A stretch of 64,000 nucleotides of DNA from Prochlorococcus sp. AG-409-A10 (GCA_003216175.1 QCJG01000001.1:124001-188000); one strand, 5' to 3'; shown: positions 1 through 11,983, counted from the first letter of the stretch. Numbers and translations are program-made. The notes: generated by a model not told the origin, from the sequence alone.

Positions 1-935
1 GAATCCTCTCCAAGTGCAGCAGCTAAAGTTTCAAGTCCTACTGGGCCACCTTGATATTGATTAACTAATAAGCCTAAATAACTTCTATCTGTTGCATCTA
101 AACCTCTTTGATCCACTCGATATAAATTAAGCGCATCGTTAACAACTTCAACATCAATAACTTTTGAAGAAGAATGCACTTCTGCATAATCTCTTACTCT
201 TCTTATGAGCCTATTTGCAATACGCGGAGTTCCTCGACTTCTTTTCGCTAATTGATGAGATGCTTCCTCTGAAATTAATAAATTGATAAGTTTTGCAGAT
301 CTTTTAATTATATTTTCAAGGTCCAAATAATTATAGAAATTTAGTCGCTGAGTTATTCCAAAACGATCTCGCATTGGGGAGCTTAATGCTGCGGGTTTTG
401 TCGTAGCACCTACTAAGGTAAAAGGAGGGATTTCGATGGATCGCATTCTCGAGGAAGTACCCTTGCCCACAGTTAAATCCAACCTTCTATCTTCCATAGC
501 TGGATATAAAAGTTCCTGTGAAATGCGATTTAACCTGTGAATCTCATCAACAAAAATCAATTCACGTGGCTGCATATTGATCAATAATCCAACAATATCC
601 CTTGGTCGTTCAAGAGCAGGAGCGCTTGTAACCCTAGCTTTAACCCCCAATTCCTCAGCGATAACAAGAGCCATAGTAGTTTTTCCCAATCCTGGCGGTC
701 CATAAAGCATTAAATGATCAAGTGCTTCTCCTCTTTTCAATGATGCTTTAACTGAGATTTGAATAACTTTCTTTAATTCAGATTGACCTAAAAAATCATC
801 AAAAGATTTAGGCCTGAGTGAATCTTGTTGAGATAGTTTAAGCTCCTCCTTTAAAAGAGTAGAACCAACCAATCTTTCCTCTCCTTTATCATTAGGAAGA
901 AACGAATGATTAGTAATTGAAGACACAATTGCCAT
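1..935 (-). CDS. ruvB: Holliday junction branch-migration helicase RuvB (3' end truncated by window edge)
   Basis: Reverse-strand translation contains [37 protein letters not shown] and [15 protein letters not shown], typical of RuvB; start ATG at 935. Not in ORF track because it runs off the window. Confidence 0.93.
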   Translation of the reverse strand, partial: MAIVSSITNHSFLPNDKGEERLVGSTLLKEELKLSQQDSLRPKSFDDFLGQSELKKVIQISVKASLKRGEALDHLMLYGPPGLGKTTMALVIAEELGVKARVTSAPALERPRDIVGLLINMQPRELIFVDEIHRLNRISQELLYPAMEDRRLDLTVGKGTSSRMRSIEIPPFTLVGATTKPAALSSPMRDRFGITQRLNFYNYLDLENIIKRSAKLINLLISEEASHQLAKRSRGTPRIANRLIRRVRDYAEVHSSSKVIDVEVVNDALNLYRVDQRGLDATDRSYLGLLVNQYQGGPVGLETLAAALGED

Positions 936-982
936 GACCGAAGGGTAGTGGCATCTCAACAAAAATGGAGGTAAATCGAAGA

Positions 983-1480
983 ATGAGTAAAAAAGGAAAG
1001 AAAAAATCCAAAAACAACCCCTCAGTTGATGGAAATCGTCACTTAGCTGAGAATCGACAAGCAAGGTTTGAATATGAAATTCTAGAAACACTTGAAACTG
1101 GCTTAGAGCTTCTTGGAACAGAAGTTAAATCGATTAGAGCTGGAAAAGTAAACTTAAAAGATGGATTTTGCCTAATTAAAAAAGATCAAATTCAACTTCA
1201 TAATGTACATATATCCCCTCATAATCATGCCGGTAAATTTTTCAATCATGAACCTCTAAGAATCAAAAAACTTCTTGCACATCGAAAAGAAATCGAAAAA
1301 TTAAAAATAAATTTAGATAGAAAAGGTTTAGCCTTAATACCTTTAACTCTTTATCTTAAAGGCTCATGGATTAAGTTAAAAATAGGTGTCGGGAAAGGCA
1401 GAAAGCTTCACGACAAAAGAGATAGAGAGAAAATTAATGACTCAAAAAGAGATGTAGAAAATGCGCTAAAACGTTTTTAA
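983..1480 (+). CDS. smpB: SsrA-binding protein SmpB (ORF track starts at 965; MSKKGKK start at 983 also possible)
   Basis: [39 protein letters not shown] and [13 protein letters not shown] are SmpB signatures. Confidence 0.95.
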   Translation: MSKKGKKKSKNNPSVDGNRHLAENRQARFEYEILETLETGLELLGTEVKSIRAGKVNLKDGFCLIKKDQIQLHNVHISPHNHAGKFFNHEPLRIKKLLAHRKEIEKLKINLDRKGLALIPLTLYLKGSWIKLKIGVGKGRKLHDKRDREKINDSKRDVENALKRF

Positions 1481-1541
1481 AAGATAAAATTATTAGTTTT
1501 TAATAAATTTTTTTATAAAAAAATACTTTAATTATCCATTA

Positions 1542-1793
1542 TTACGTGGCATCCAAACTGACATCTTCAGGGGGAGGTGTTGGGTCAGGGTCAGCAATGA
1601 GCATATGTTGTAAAACGATTTCAGGACGCTCACTATCTCTCCATCTAATGCGATAAGCAGGCATTTTTGTACCCCTGCTTGTCGTTTGCTCAACAGGTTC
1701 CATAACCCAGCCGCGTCTTGAACGCCCCTGGGGATTCCTTTTCACAACAGCATCTGCGTGTTTGAAACGGAAACCAACTCTCTCGCCACTCAT
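1542..1793 (-). CDS. Conserved cyanobacterial hypothetical protein (83 aa)
   Basis: Complete ORF between smpB and lysS; composition typical of a real protein. Confidence 0.65.
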   Translation of the reverse strand: MSGERVGFRFKHADAVVKRNPQGRSRRGWVMEPVEQTTSRGTKMPAYRIRWRDSERPEIVLQHMLIADPDPTPPPEDVSLDAT

Positions 1794-1834
1794 CTGAACA
1801 AAATCCTTACTCGCCTATTATCCACTCTGATGGG

Positions 1835-3355
1835 TCATTTTCCAGTTTGTTTTAAATTTGATTCTGGTCGCAAAAGTGGAAAAGCTATTACATCTCTTAT
1901 TGAAGGACTATCAGTTAATAGCATTACAAACCTATCAATTCCTATTCCTAGACCTCCAGTTGGAGGCATTCCGACTTCAAGAGCATTAATAAAATCTTCA
2001 TCCAAACTTTGAGCTTCAAGGTCACCTGCTTCTTTTTTCGCCTGCTGTAAAAGTAAACGTTCTTTTTGATCAATAGGATCAATTAATTCACTAAAAGCAT
2101 TAGCAGTCTCTCTACCAACGATAAAAAGTTCAAACCTTTCAACTAAACCTTTCTTTGTTCTGTGTTTTCTAGCCAATGGAGAGATCTCAATTGGATAATC
2201 CATAACAAATGTAGGTTGAACAAGCTTAGGCTCTACCACTTGTTCAAAAGCCTCATTTAATAGCCTTCCAACACTGTCAACCTTATCGGGAACTTGAAGC
2301 CCCTCTCGAAGCATTTCAGCTCTGGCATCATCAAAATTATCTTCAAACAATTCAAAATCAATTCCAGTAAATTCCTTAACTAATTGATGCATCGTGGCTC
2401 TTCTCCAAGGAGGTTTCATATCTATTTCTTGCTCTTGATAATTAATCTTGGTCGATCCACAAATCTTTTCGCAAACTGAAGAAAGTAATTTTTCTGTTAA
2501 CTCCATCATGTCAAAATAATCTGCAAAGGCCTCATAAATTTCCACAGAAGTAAATTCAGGATTATGCCTAGTGCTAATTCCTTCATTTCTAAAAATTCTG
2601 CCAAGTTCATAAACCCTTTGAAATCCACCCACTACAAGTCTTTTAAGATGCAATTCTGTTGCAATTCTCAAATACAAAGGCAAATCCAAAGTGTTGTGAT
2701 GAGTTATAAAAGGCCTTGCGTCCGCTCCGCCGGCTTCTGATTGTAAAACCGGCGTCTCAATTTCAAGAAAGTCTTTTTCATCTAACCAACGTCTAATTGA
2801 ACTAACTAATAATGCCCTTGTTCGAAAAGTTTTTCTTGACTGCGGATTCACAATTAAATCTAAATATCTTTGTCTATAGCGCTTTTCCACATCGGCAAGT
2901 CCATGCCATTTATCTGGTAAAGGTTGTAAAGATTTTGAAAGCATTGACCATTCGAAAACCTTGATCGAAAGTTCACCTCTATCAGTTCTCCTTAATATTC
3001 CGCTAACTCCTATCCAATCACCAGAGTCAACAAGAGAGGTAATATTCTGAAAATTATTCTTTGAATTTTCGCTATTCTCATTCCGATTTAAGGTCGCCTT
3101 TTCCAAAAAGAGTTGAACTGTGCCTGTTTCATCAGCAAGAGTAAAAAAAGCAAGTTTGCCCATCACTCTTCGAGAAATTACACGCCCTGCAATGGATACT
3201 TCGTCTTTTTTTTCTTCGCCATTTGGCAAGTCTGCATATTTTTTCTGCAAAATATCAGCAGAGTCAGTAGCTCGAAAATTCAACCCATATGGACCTTGTC
3301 CAAGGTTTTCTAGTGCTTTTGCCTTCTCGAGGCGGGTATCTCTTAATTCAGACAA
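1835..3355 (-). CDS. lysS: Lysyl-tRNA synthetase, class II
   Basis: [77 protein letters not shown]. Confidence 0.97.
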   Translation of the reverse strand: MSELRDTRLEKAKALENLGQGPYGLNFRATDSADILQKKYADLPNGEEKKDEVSIAGRVISRRVMGKLAFFTLADETGTVQLFLEKATLNRNENSENSKNNFQNITSLVDSGDWIGVSGILRRTDRGELSIKVFEWSMLSKSLQPLPDKWHGLADVEKRYRQRYLDLIVNPQSRKTFRTRALLVSSIRRWLDEKDFLEIETPVLQSEAGGADARPFITHHNTLDLPLYLRIATELHLKRLVVGGFQRVYELGRIFRNEGISTRHNPEFTSVEIYEAFADYFDMMELTEKLLSSVCEKICGSTKINYQEQEIDMKPPWRRATMHQLVKEFTGIDFELFEDNFDDARAEMLREGLQVPDKVDSVGRLLNEAFEQVVEPKLVQPTFVMDYPIEISPLARKHRTKKGLVERFELFIVGRETANAFSELIDPIDQKERLLLQQAKKEAGDLEAQSLDEDFINALEVGMPPTGGLGIGIDRFVMLLTDSPSIRDVIAFPLLRPESNLKQTGK

Positions 3356-3425
3356 GACATTTCATACATACGGCAGGGATAAACAAAATCAAATGAAAAA
3401 CCTATCAATTTTGAGCTATTAATCT

Positions 3426-4166
3426 TTAACTGGCAATAGCAGTAGGAAATTCTCCCATTCTTTGAGAAGCGTAGCCAATACCTCTTACAGTTAAAATTAA
3501 CTCTGGATTCCTTGGATCTGGTTCGAGCTTGCCTCTTAAACGAGCTACATATACATCCACAACTCTTAAATCTGCCGCTCTTCGAGGAGGGTACCCCCAA
3601 AGCTGTTCCAAAATTTCTGCTCGAGGTACAACACGGCCAGGATCACGAAATAATAATTCCAGCAAACTAAATTCTGTATATGTAAGGCCTATTCTTTCTC
3701 CACCTCGACTGACTTGCCTTCTATTAGTGTCTACGACAAGATCACCAAGCTTCATAACTCCTTGCCCTGATGGAACCTCTCTAGGCTCATCAACAGTCGG
3801 AGCAGGTCCAACTCTTCTTAAAATCGTCGCAATCCGTGCTTCTAACTCCTTTGGGCTAAATGGTTTAGCCAAGTAATCATCGGCGCCTAGATCCAAACCT
3901 GCAACTCTCTCTGAAATCGCTTCAAGAGCAGTTAAGAATATTATTGGAACACAAGACTCTGCTCTTATTCTTCGACATACTGCAAAGCCATCCATCTTAG
4001 GGAGCATGACATCTAGAACTACTAGGTCTGGTGATTCTTTGTGAAAAACTTCAAGTGCTTGCTCTCCATCCTGTGCAGATAAAACTTGATAACCAGCAAG
4101 ATTAAGCCTTGTGACCAAGACCTTCAATACTGCTGGTTCATCATCTACAACCAAAATGCAGGTCAT
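3426..4166 (-). CDS. OmpR-family response regulator, RpaB-like
   Basis: Receiver VVDDEPAVL...VVLDVMLPKMDG...LGADDYLAKPFSPKELEARI plus winged-helix LTYTEFSLLELLFRDPGRVVPRAEILEQLWGYPP; closer to remembered RpaB than RpaA. Confidence 0.85.
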   Translation of the reverse strand: MTCILVVDDEPAVLKVLVTRLNLAGYQVLSAQDGEQALEVFHKESPDLVVLDVMLPKMDGFAVCRRIRAESCVPIIFLTALEAISERVAGLDLGADDYLAKPFSPKELEARIATILRRVGPAPTVDEPREVPSGQGVMKLGDLVVDTNRRQVSRGGERIGLTYTEFSLLELLFRDPGRVVPRAEILEQLWGYPPRRAADLRVVDVYVARLRGKLEPDPRNPELILTVRGIGYASQRMGEFPTAIAS

Positions 4167-4344
4167 GAGATTAGCTGTTGCTTAGTGACAGGACCATCGA
4201 AATTTTTTATCGAAATGGCTTCTTGTTATATGACGATATCATCTTCAAGTCAGGTATTCAAAGCCATTTGCCTAATCTAAAAGACAGAGTCACTACTAAT
4301 AAATACGTATTTATTCTATTTTTCAAGCGATAAAATTTTTTGCA

Positions 4345-4845
4345 TTAGTTTTTTTTATAAGCAAGAAGAAGCCATGAGGAGAACAATGGAGCAACTAATC
4401 CAGTAATTATGACTTCGGAAATTAACACATAAATTGACCAAGAATGAAACCAATTATTTCTTAAAAAACTATATATAATGATTTTTTGAATCCAAACAGA
4501 AAGGCCAACAAACGCGGTTCCAAAGATAGCCATCAAACCAATATTGAGAAATGATTCGATTTTTTTATTATGCAATCCATATATACTCCAAAATACAGAC
4601 AAAAGGAGCAAAGATGGAATATAAGAAACATCACTAAGGGTAAAAGAATCTATAAAAATTCCTAATAAAAATGAGACAAAGGCTGCCTTCCAAGGAGGAT
4701 TATTAAGTGAAAATGGCAACAATAAAATAACAGGCCAGCATGGTGATATTCCATTGATTTTAAGCCAATTAGGAGATGTGATTACACAAAATTGCAAGCA
4801 CATTATAGCCAAAAAGATTAATAAGTTCTTATTATTTTTGGCCAT
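4345..4845 (-). CDS. mreD: Rod shape-determining protein MreD-like membrane protein
   Basis: Hydrophobic, 166 aa, directly downstream of mreC and mreB in the same orientation. Confidence 0.75.
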   Translation of the reverse strand: MAKNNKNLLIFLAIMCLQFCVITSPNWLKINGISPCWPVILLLPFSLNNPPWKAAFVSFLLGIFIDSFTLSDVSYIPSLLLLSVFWSIYGLHNKKIESFLNIGLMAIFGTAFVGLSVWIQKIIIYSFLRNNWFHSWSIYVLISEVIITGLVAPLFSSWLLLAYKKN

Positions 4846-5587
4846 TATTTTTCAAGATTTGAACCCAATCTATTGCCTCAGGTGATGCAGTTAATTGAAC
4901 TATTGCATATGGAGATGGTAATGCTTTTTCGTTAACAAACTGAACAATTCCAATTGTTAAATTTGGAGGCAATAAAGTACTTGCTGGAGATGTAGTTACA
5001 GCATCACCAATTTTAGCCAAACTATTTTTATTTAAGAAAGTTAGTTTTGGTCTATTTGTACCCATCCCAGTCAAAATCCCATGGCGCTTAGTTCTCTCAA
5101 TCCAAGCTCCTACCTGATTACCAGGGTCAGTCAATAATCTAACTCTTGCAGTCAGCGGAGTTACGCTATCAACTAGGCCAATTAAGCCCCCTGGTCCTAT
5201 AACCGTTTGTCCTTTCCAAACACCATCTTTTGTGCCCTTATTAATTTCTAGCTGTTGCCACCAATTTCTGGAAGATCGAGATATAACAGCAGCTGAAATT
5301 CTTTTATCAGCGCTGAACTCCTTCAAAGAAAGCGCTCTTCTTAAACGAGTATTATCATCCTCAAGCAATTTTAATCGAATATTTCTTTCAATATTTTCTC
5401 CTTCCTTAATCCATTCTCGTTGAGCAGTTCCTGGAAGTATGGGTTTTAATAACACAGAGTACAAATCTAGATATCCTGCTCCCTTTGTCCAACGAATACA
5501 AAACAATAAAGATCCCAAGAAAAATATTACCCAAAACCTACTTTGCAAAAGTAAATGAAACCCTATTTTCCCTCGGGCTTTGATCAT
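4832..5587 (-). CDS. mreC: Rod shape-determining protein MreC
   Basis: N-terminal TM helix, coiled coil, then AAVISRSSRNWWQQLEINKGTKDGVWKGQTVIGPGGLIGLVDSVTPLTARVRLLTDPG typical of MreC; in mreBCD order. Confidence 0.93.
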   Translation of the reverse strand: MIKARGKIGFHLLLQSRFWVIFFLGSLLFCIRWTKGAGYLDLYSVLLKPILPGTAQREWIKEGENIERNIRLKLLEDDNTRLRRALSLKEFSADKRISAAVISRSSRNWWQQLEINKGTKDGVWKGQTVIGPGGLIGLVDSVTPLTARVRLLTDPGNQVGAWIERTKRHGILTGMGTNRPKLTFLNKNSLAKIGDAVTTSPASTLLPPNLTIGIVQFVNEKALPSPYAIVQLTASPEAIDWVQILKNNGQK

Positions 5588-5590
5588 TAT

Positions 5591-6652
5591 TCAATCTCTA
5601 ATTAAATTTCTAGCAAAATCAGGCGTATCTAATACTCTTCGCATTGATTTAAAATCATCTAATACAAGACCACATCCATTGACAACACATAACAATGGAT
5701 CCTCAGCTACATGAGTAAAAATTCCTGTTTCATGACTTAACAGATCGCTAATTCCTCTAACTAATGCGCCCCCTCCTGCCAGCATTATCCCCCTATCCAC
5801 AATATCTGCCGCCAGTTCGGGTGGGGTTCTCTCTAAAGTCCTTTTTACAGCATCAACAATCTTATTCAAAGGCTCTGACATGGCTTCACGTAAATCGCCT
5901 GCTTTTAAATTGATTGAACGAGGCAAACCCGAAAGTAAATGCAAGCCCCTTACATCTATTGATTGCAAATCAAATTCATTAGATGGAAAAGCTGATCCAA
6001 TTTTAATTTTTATCTCTTCAGCTGTTCTTTCACCGACTACTAAGTTATGTACTTTTTTTAAATAGGTCGCGATAGAATCATTAATTTCATCACCCGCAAC
6101 CCTTACAGATTCGCTTAAAACTGTTCCTCCAAGGCTTAAGACAGCTACTTCAGTAGTACCACCTCCAATATCAACAATCATTGTTCCTATAGGCTCTGTC
6201 ACAGGCAAAGAAGCTCCAATAGCAGCAGCAACAGGCTCATCAATGAGATGAACCTCTCTTGCACCAGCAAGACCAGCTTCACGAACTGCTCTTCTCTCTA
6301 CACCAGTCACGCCACTAGGGATACCAACAACTAGTCGGGGCGCAATGATTCCACGGCCCTCATTGCATTTTTGAATAAATGTCTTAAGCATTTGCTCAGC
6401 TGCATCAAAATCGGCTATTACTCCATCCCTAAGAGGTCTAACTGCTCGAATATTTCCTGGCGTTCGCCCTAACATTAACTTCGCATCATCGCCTACGGCC
6501 AGAGGAACTCCCTCCTCTAAATCCATTGCAACAACTGAAGGTTCTTGCAACACAATTCCCTTACCAGATACATAAATCAAGGTATTTGCTGTACCTAAAT
6601 CAATCCCAATATCTCGGGAAAATTTGAAACGGTTAAAAAACACGGATTTCAA
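5591..6652 (-). CDS. mreB: Rod shape-determining actin homologue MreB
   Basis: DIGIDLGTANTLIYVSGKGIVLQEPSVVA, MIVDIGGGTTEVAVLSLGG, LAGGGALVRGISDLL. Confidence 0.97.
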   Translation of the reverse strand: MKSVFFNRFKFSRDIGIDLGTANTLIYVSGKGIVLQEPSVVAMDLEEGVPLAVGDDAKLMLGRTPGNIRAVRPLRDGVIADFDAAEQMLKTFIQKCNEGRGIIAPRLVVGIPSGVTGVERRAVREAGLAGAREVHLIDEPVAAAIGASLPVTEPIGTMIVDIGGGTTEVAVLSLGGTVLSESVRVAGDEINDSIATYLKKVHNLVVGERTAEEIKIKIGSAFPSNEFDLQSIDVRGLHLLSGLPRSINLKAGDLREAMSEPLNKIVDAVKRTLERTPPELAADIVDRGIMLAGGGALVRGISDLLSHETGIFTHVAEDPLLCVVNGCGLVLDDFKSMRRVLDTPDFARNLIRD

Positions 6653-6728
6653 TCATTTGAGCCATCATAAAGAGAGTTGAACTAAGATAAATATATTATT
6701 TAGCAACCAGTAAACAGAGGAGGTAATG

Positions 6729-7115
6729 ATGGCAATAAATTCAGTCACTCTTGTTGGTAGAGCAGGAAGAGATCCTGAAGTTAGATATTTTGAGTCTGGA
6801 ACTGTAGTGGCAAACCTAACAATGGCTGTAAATAGGAGGAATCGAAACGATGAACCAGATTGGTTCAATCTAGAAATATGGGGTAAACAAGCCCAAGTCG
6901 CAGCTGATTATGTAAAAAAAGGCTCTTTGATCGGTATAACTGGTAGCTTCAAATTGGATAGCTGGAAGGATCGCAATACTGGAGAGGATAGAAATAAGCC
7001 AGTTGTTAGAGTTGATCGTCTTGAATTATTAGGGTCCAAAAGAGATTCAGAAAATAGTAATTTCCAAAACAGTTCATTTAATCAGCAACCAAATAACGAC
7101 GAAATTCCATTTTAA
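6729..7115 (+). CDS. ssb: Single-stranded DNA-binding protein
   Basis: AINSVTLVGRAGRDPEVRYFESGTVVANLTMAVNRR OB-fold; acidic C-terminus DEIPF. Confidence 0.95.
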   Translation: MAINSVTLVGRAGRDPEVRYFESGTVVANLTMAVNRRNRNDEPDWFNLEIWGKQAQVAADYVKKGSLIGITGSFKLDSWKDRNTGEDRNKPVVRVDRLELLGSKRDSENSNFQNSSFNQQPNNDEIPF

Positions 7116-7124
7116 AAAAATCTT

Positions 7125-7781
7125 TTAATTGTTAATTAGCTTACGCAGAGTTCTATAAATTAAAGTTATAAAAGCACCAGAGAAAATTAGAATAATTATT
7201 GTCTTAAAGCTAGTTGAGAAAGGGCTAATCCACGTTTCTATGTTTTCATAATTATCACCTAAATAAAATCCTGCAATTGTTAAAAATAAAGTCCAAATCA
7301 AGCTTCCTGCAGTTGTCCAAATCAGAAAAGGTGTAATTGGCATCAACTCAACCCCTGCGGGTACTGAAATCAAAGTACGAATTCCGGGAACTAATCTACC
7401 CCAAAATACTAAAGATATCCCATACCTGTTGAACCATTTACGACTGCGAGCAAGTTCCTGAGGATTAATTCCAATCCAACGTCCATTATTCTCAAGCCAT
7501 TGCTCAAGTCTTTCTTCATTCACTAATCTGCCAATTCCATACCAAGGCAAAGCTCCAACAACAGTCCCTATTAAACCCGCGAAAACGACTGGTAAAAAAT
7601 CTAATTGACCTTGAGAAACATAAAAGCCACCAAGAGGCATGATTAACTCCGAAGGAATTGGTGGAATTAGGTTTTCCAAAAACATTGCTAATAATATCGC
7701 CCCATAACCGATCCATTGATTAGTCTCAACTGCTTTACCTATTAATACTGGTAAAGAAGATATAAATTCAGATATTTCCAT
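7125..7781 (-). CDS. DedA-family membrane protein
   Basis: LENLIPPIPSELIMPLGGFYVSQG, FWGRLVPGIRTLISVPAGVELM are DedA motifs. Confidence 0.9.
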   Translation of the reverse strand: MEISEFISSLPVLIGKAVETNQWIGYGAILLAMFLENLIPPIPSELIMPLGGFYVSQGQLDFLPVVFAGLIGTVVGALPWYGIGRLVNEERLEQWLENNGRWIGINPQELARSRKWFNRYGISLVFWGRLVPGIRTLISVPAGVELMPITPFLIWTTAGSLIWTLFLTIAGFYLGDNYENIETWISPFSTSFKTIIILIFSGAFITLIYRTLRKLINN

Positions 7782-7805
7782 TTAGTTTGAATTTTTTAAA
7801 TAAAA

Positions 7806-9239
7806 TTAATAACGATATTGATCAGACTTATAGGGGCCTTCAATTGGAACATTAATATATTTAGCTTGTTCTTCAGTTAACTTAGTTAACCTTGCACCAA
7901 TCTTATCTAAATGAAGAACAGCCACCATTTCATCTAAATGTTTTGGTAAAACATAAACTTTATTCAAATATTTAACTCCATATTTGAATAATTCAATTTG
8001 AGCTAATACTTGATTAGTAAAAGAATTACTCATAACAAAACTTGGATGACCAGTAGCACATCCAAGATTAACTAATCTGCCCTCTGCCAAAAGGATTATT
8101 TTATTACCACTGGGTAAAGTTATGTGATCAACTTGAGGTTTAATATTTTCCCATTGATAGGACTTTAAAGAGGAAACCTCTATTTCATTATCAAAATGGC
8201 CAATATTACAAACAATCGATTCATTCTTCATCTGGATCAAATGCTCATGACGAATAACCTGAAAATTTCCAGTAGCAGTAACAAAAATATCTACATCTTC
8301 AACCACCTCATCTAGTCTGACAACCCTGAAACCCTCCATTGCGGCCTGTAGAGCACATATTGGATCTATCTCAGAAATCATTACTGTGGCTCCTAAACCC
8401 CTTAAAGACTGAGCGGAACCTTTTCCAACATCTCCATAGCCCATAACAAGAGCCACCTTGCCAGCCACCATTACATCTGTAGCTCTTTTTATGCCATCAA
8501 CCAAAGATTCTCGGCAACCATAAAGATTGTCAAACTTACTTTTAGTCACCGAATCATTGACGTTAATTGCTGGAAATACAAGTTCTCCACTTTTTTCCAT
8601 TTGATAAAGACGAGCTACACCAGTTGTGGTTTCCTCAGTAACTCCTCTTATAAGAGATTTAGCTTTTGAATAAAAATTTGGATCTTGAGAAAGTTTTTTC
8701 TTGATAGAAGCAAATAATGCAATTTCCTCTTCGTTTGAAGGATTATCAAGAACTGAACTATCCTCTTCCGCTTTGCTCCCTAAAATAATCAATCCTGTCG
8801 CATCACCACCATCATCAAGAATCATATTTGCAGCTTGTCCATCACTCCATTCAAAAATCTTATGAGTATATTCCCAGTATTCATCTAAGGTTTCACCCTT
8901 CTTAGCAAATACAGGAACTCCTGAACTTGCAATGGCGGCGGCAGCATGATCTTGTGTAGAGAAAATATTACATGAGGCCCATCTAACTTTTGCACCTAGT
9001 TCAACAAGAGTCTCAATGAGAACTCCTGTTTGGATAGTCATGTGAAGACTACCAGCTATATATGCCCCTTTTAATGGTTTTTGAGATCCATATTTTTTCC
9101 TGAGTGCCATTAAACCAGGCATTTCTGTTTCAGCTATCAAGAGTTCTTTTCGCCCAAATTCAGCTTGGGATATATCGTTAACTACGTAATCAGTATTCTT
9201 CTCAATACTGTTGAGATTTGACTTAGTTGCTGCGAACAT
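7806..9239 (-). CDS. ahcY: Adenosylhomocysteinase (likely start MFAATKS at about 9239; ORF track extends to 9287)
   Basis: [57 protein letters not shown], ending [10 protein letters not shown]. Confidence 0.96.
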   Translation of the reverse strand: MFAATKSNLNSIEKNTDYVVNDISQAEFGRKELLIAETEMPGLMALRKKYGSQKPLKGAYIAGSLHMTIQTGVLIETLVELGAKVRWASCNIFSTQDHAAAAIASSGVPVFAKKGETLDEYWEYTHKIFEWSDGQAANMILDDGGDATGLIILGSKAEEDSSVLDNPSNEEEIALFASIKKKLSQDPNFYSKAKSLIRGVTEETTTGVARLYQMEKSGELVFPAINVNDSVTKSKFDNLYGCRESLVDGIKRATDVMVAGKVALVMGYGDVGKGSAQSLRGLGATVMISEIDPICALQAAMEGFRVVRLDEVVEDVDIFVTATGNFQVIRHEHLIQMKNESIVCNIGHFDNEIEVSSLKSYQWENIKPQVDHITLPSGNKIILLAEGRLVNLGCATGHPSFVMSNSFTNQVLAQIELFKYGVKYLNKVYVLPKHLDEMVAVLHLDKIGARLTKLTEEQAKYINVPIEGPYKSDQYRY

Positions 9240-9263
9240 AAAAAGAGCTCTCTGTGGGAGATT

Positions 9264-9788
9264 GTGGAAAAAGATACTGAAAAACAATTCGAGGTTTTTA
9301 ATTCATTTGCTCAGCAAACTAATAATTTCTGCTGGACTCTTGACAAACCTGAATCAACTATGTGGTTAGGTTCAACATTAACAAAAAAATTTCCAGATCT
9401 AAGCATTCTCCTTTTAAATGGGCCTCTTGGAGCGGGGAAAACCACATTAGTTAAAGGAATTGCAAAAAGTCTAAGAATTCAAGAGCCCATAACTTCTCCA
9501 ACTTTTCCTTTATCCCAACATTATCCTTTTGGAACCACTCCATTAATACATCTTGACCTCTATAGAATTGAAGAAACAAATGCTGCAAACGAATTTTTTT
9601 TACAAGAAGAAGAGGAATCAAAAGCCATAGGGGCATTGATGGTCGTTGAATGGCCAGAGAGGTTATCTCTACCAATGCCTGACGCTTGGAGAGGAAAATT
9701 AGAATATTCCTCAGACAAGCAATCCCGCCTTTTTCAGCTAATTCCACCTATAGATTTAGACAATAAATTATCAATATCTTCCAGGTAA
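9264..9788 (+). CDS. tsaE: tRNA threonylcarbamoyladenosine biosynthesis ATPase TsaE
   Basis: [53 protein letters not shown]. Confidence 0.92.
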   Translation: MEKDTEKQFEVFNSFAQQTNNFCWTLDKPESTMWLGSTLTKKFPDLSILLLNGPLGAGKTTLVKGIAKSLRIQEPITSPTFPLSQHYPFGTTPLIHLDLYRIEETNAANEFFLQEEEESKAIGALMVVEWPERLSLPMPDAWRGKLEYSSDKQSRLFQLIPPIDLDNKLSISSR

Positions 9789-10750
9789 GGCTGTGGGTTT
9801 ATCGCTCCTAGTCCAGTGCACACATGAGAACCGCATGCAATTCCAAATTGAATAATATCTTCAGCAGCTTGTTGACCGATTTGATCTAATTCAACAGACA
9901 GGAGTTTATAAATCAGTCCTGCTGTAAATGCATCACCAGCTCCTGTCGTATCAACTACAGAAGAAGGTGTTATCGCAAATGATTTGCCAGTGTGATTATT
10001 AAGTTGCCATGAGATGGGATTTGATCCATCAGTCACAACAACAGATGGTTTATGAGAAAAAGATGAAGAAATTTGAGTCGGATTGGAAGTATTAAAAAAC
10101 CATTTGGCCTCCTCTTTTGCAAGTTTTATTAATGAAACGTTTTTTAAAATTGAGAGTATTTGATTTTTTTCTTTCGTAGATGGCTCTAAATCGGTTGAAG
10201 ATTGGTTTCGCCAAAAAGTTGGACGCCAATTCAGATCCAATGCAATTTTTATTCCTGCATTCAAAGCATTTTCTATACACCACAATAAGGCTTTAGATGA
10301 TATTTCTGAAGCCAAAGGAATTGTTCCCGCAATTAACCATTGCACCTCTTCTTCAACCAATGGCCAGTCTTGAATAATCTTCTCCCGCGATATGGCTTGA
10401 TCAGCAAATCCAAAGCCTTTATCACCTTCAAATCCTTCAAAAGATCTTTCTCCATCATTGTCTCTGCGAACCAATACAACTCTTGTAGGCCGAAGAGTAT
10501 CTTGCTGTAATCCAGAGGTATTAATTCCTCTTTGAATCAATAAATTATTCAAATTTTTACCAAAAGCATCATTTCCTAAACAACCAATAAAAGAAACGTT
10601 CACTCCTAGACGACTTAATGCACAAGCAACATTAGCTGGCGCGCCACCAAAACAATCTGTCACTGGCGAATCAAAAGATGGATCACCGCCTAGAGGGCCT
10701 AGTCGATCTATCAAAGCTTCTCCGATCGCAATTACATTTCCAGTTTTCAT
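9734..10750 (-). CDS. PfkB-family carbohydrate kinase (fructokinase-like)
   Basis: GNVIAIGEALIDRLG, FGGAPANVACALSRLG, VVDTTGAGDAFTAGLIY; convergent overlap with tsaE of 55 bp. Confidence 0.92.
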   Translation of the reverse strand: MKTGNVIAIGEALIDRLGPLGGDPSFDSPVTDCFGGAPANVACALSRLGVNVSFIGCLGNDAFGKNLNNLLIQRGINTSGLQQDTLRPTRVVLVRRDNDGERSFEGFEGDKGFGFADQAISREKIIQDWPLVEEEVQWLIAGTIPLASEISSKALLWCIENALNAGIKIALDLNWRPTFWRNQSSTDLEPSTKEKNQILSILKNVSLIKLAKEEAKWFFNTSNPTQISSSFSHKPSVVVTDGSNPISWQLNNHTGKSFAITPSSVVDTTGAGDAFTAGLIYKLLSVELDQIGQQAAEDIIQFGIACGSHVCTGLGAINPQPYLEDIDNLLSKSIGGIS

Positions 10751-10786
10751 GCCTGATCAATTGTCCAAAAAGGTATTATTAGCGAT

Positions 10787-11983
10787 TTATAGTTTTTTAT
10801 TTTCAATACAGAGATGTTTATGTAATTCAGAAATAATTTTTTTGTTAGCAGCAGGAAAAGGAAACTCAAAAAGTTGATCCGGAGAAACCCAAAGGAATTT
10901 TTGACTAGCTAAAGGTTTCGGCTCACCTGATATCCATTCACAAATATGAACAGTAAAAGAAAGCTTCTTATGGGTATAAGAGTGTTCAAAAGATAAAAGC
11001 TTTTCCCCAACTTTGATAGCAATCCCAAGTTCTTCTTTTAATTCTCGCTCAATAGTGTTTTCAATAGATTCACTGGGAGTTTTTTTCCCTCCTGGGAATT
11101 CCCACATCCCACCCATGCTTGCACTTTCCAACCGCTGGTCTATAAGCAATTCGCCATTTTCATTAAAAACAAGTCCAATTCCAATTTCTTGAATAGGTTT
11201 TATTTTGGTCATTTCTTTTTGAGGAAAATTATTAGGATCGTAGTCTGCATAAGCAACACAAAATTTTTGTAGTGGGCAAGAAGAACAACTTGGTTTGTTT
11301 GGAGTACAAATATTTGCCCCCAAGTCCATCAAAGCCTGATTAAAATTTCTCGGGCTAGTCGTAGAAATCAATAAAGAGCTCAATTCCCATAATTTTTTCT
11401 CATATCTAATAGATTTTCTATCAGTCGCAAGCAATCTAGAAAAAATTCTTTTTACATTTCCATCTAGGATTGGTGTAGGCAGGTCAAAAGCAGAAGAGAC
11501 GATACTACCTGCAGTGCTTCTACCAATACCAGGAAGAGACATCCACTGATCTATTTTATTTGGCCAAGAATGTGGATCTTGATCAGTATTTTTTCCAATA
11601 AATTCAATTAATATTTTAGAGGATTGATATATTCGATTGGCACGTGAATAATAACCAAGACCTTGCCATAACATAAGAACATTTTCTAAATCAGCATCTT
11701 TTAAAGAAGTCAAAGTGGGAAAAGCCTTCATCCATTTTTCCCAGTACGGAATAACAACCATGAGCTGAGTCTGTTGAAGCATTACCTCGGCAATCCAAAT
11801 TTCATAAGGAGATAGACTTTCACCGGGTTGAGGAATGGAACCATCTTTCTTCAATTTCCAGGGTATCCAGTGCCTACCATTGTCACTAAACCATTCCAGA
11901 AGTAAATTTTGGATATTTTGAGAAGAAAGAATCATGTCTATCAAAATATCAAAATCTACAAAAATGTTTTTAAATAATATCAT
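10787..11983 (-). CDS. mutY: A/G-specific adenine glycosylase MutY with C-terminal NUDIX-like domain
   Basis: EIWIAEVMLQQTQ, LPGIGRSTAGSIVSSAF, cysteine cluster CTPNKPSCSSCPLQKFC, GGMWEFPGGKK. Confidence 0.93.
   Translation of the reverse strand: MILFKNIFVDFDILIDMILSSQNIQNLLLEWFSDNGRHWIPWKLKKDGSIPQPGESLSPYEIWIAEVMLQQTQLMVVIPYWEKWMKAFPTLTSLKDADLENVLMLWQGLGYYSRANRIYQSSKILIEFIGKNTDQDPHSWPNKIDQWMSLPGIGRSTAGSIVSSAFDLPTPILDGNVKRIFSRLLATDRKSIRYEKKLWELSSLLISTTSPRNFNQALMDLGANICTPNKPSCSSCPLQKFCVAYADYDPNNFPQKEMTKIKPIQEIGIGLVFNENGELLIDQRLESASMGGMWEFPGGKKTPSESIENTIERELKEELGIAIKVGEKLLSFEHSYTHKKLSFTVHICEWISGEPKPLASQKFLWVSPDQLFEFPFPAANKKIISELHKHLCIENKKL

Noticed and set aside
3113-3422. Plus-strand ORFs 3113..3313 and 3120..3422
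   Set aside because: Antisense to lysS with no recognisable domain; lysS is unambiguous.
3343-3600. Minus ORF 3343..3600 (85 aa)
   Set aside because: Out-of-frame overlap with the 3' part of the response regulator gene.
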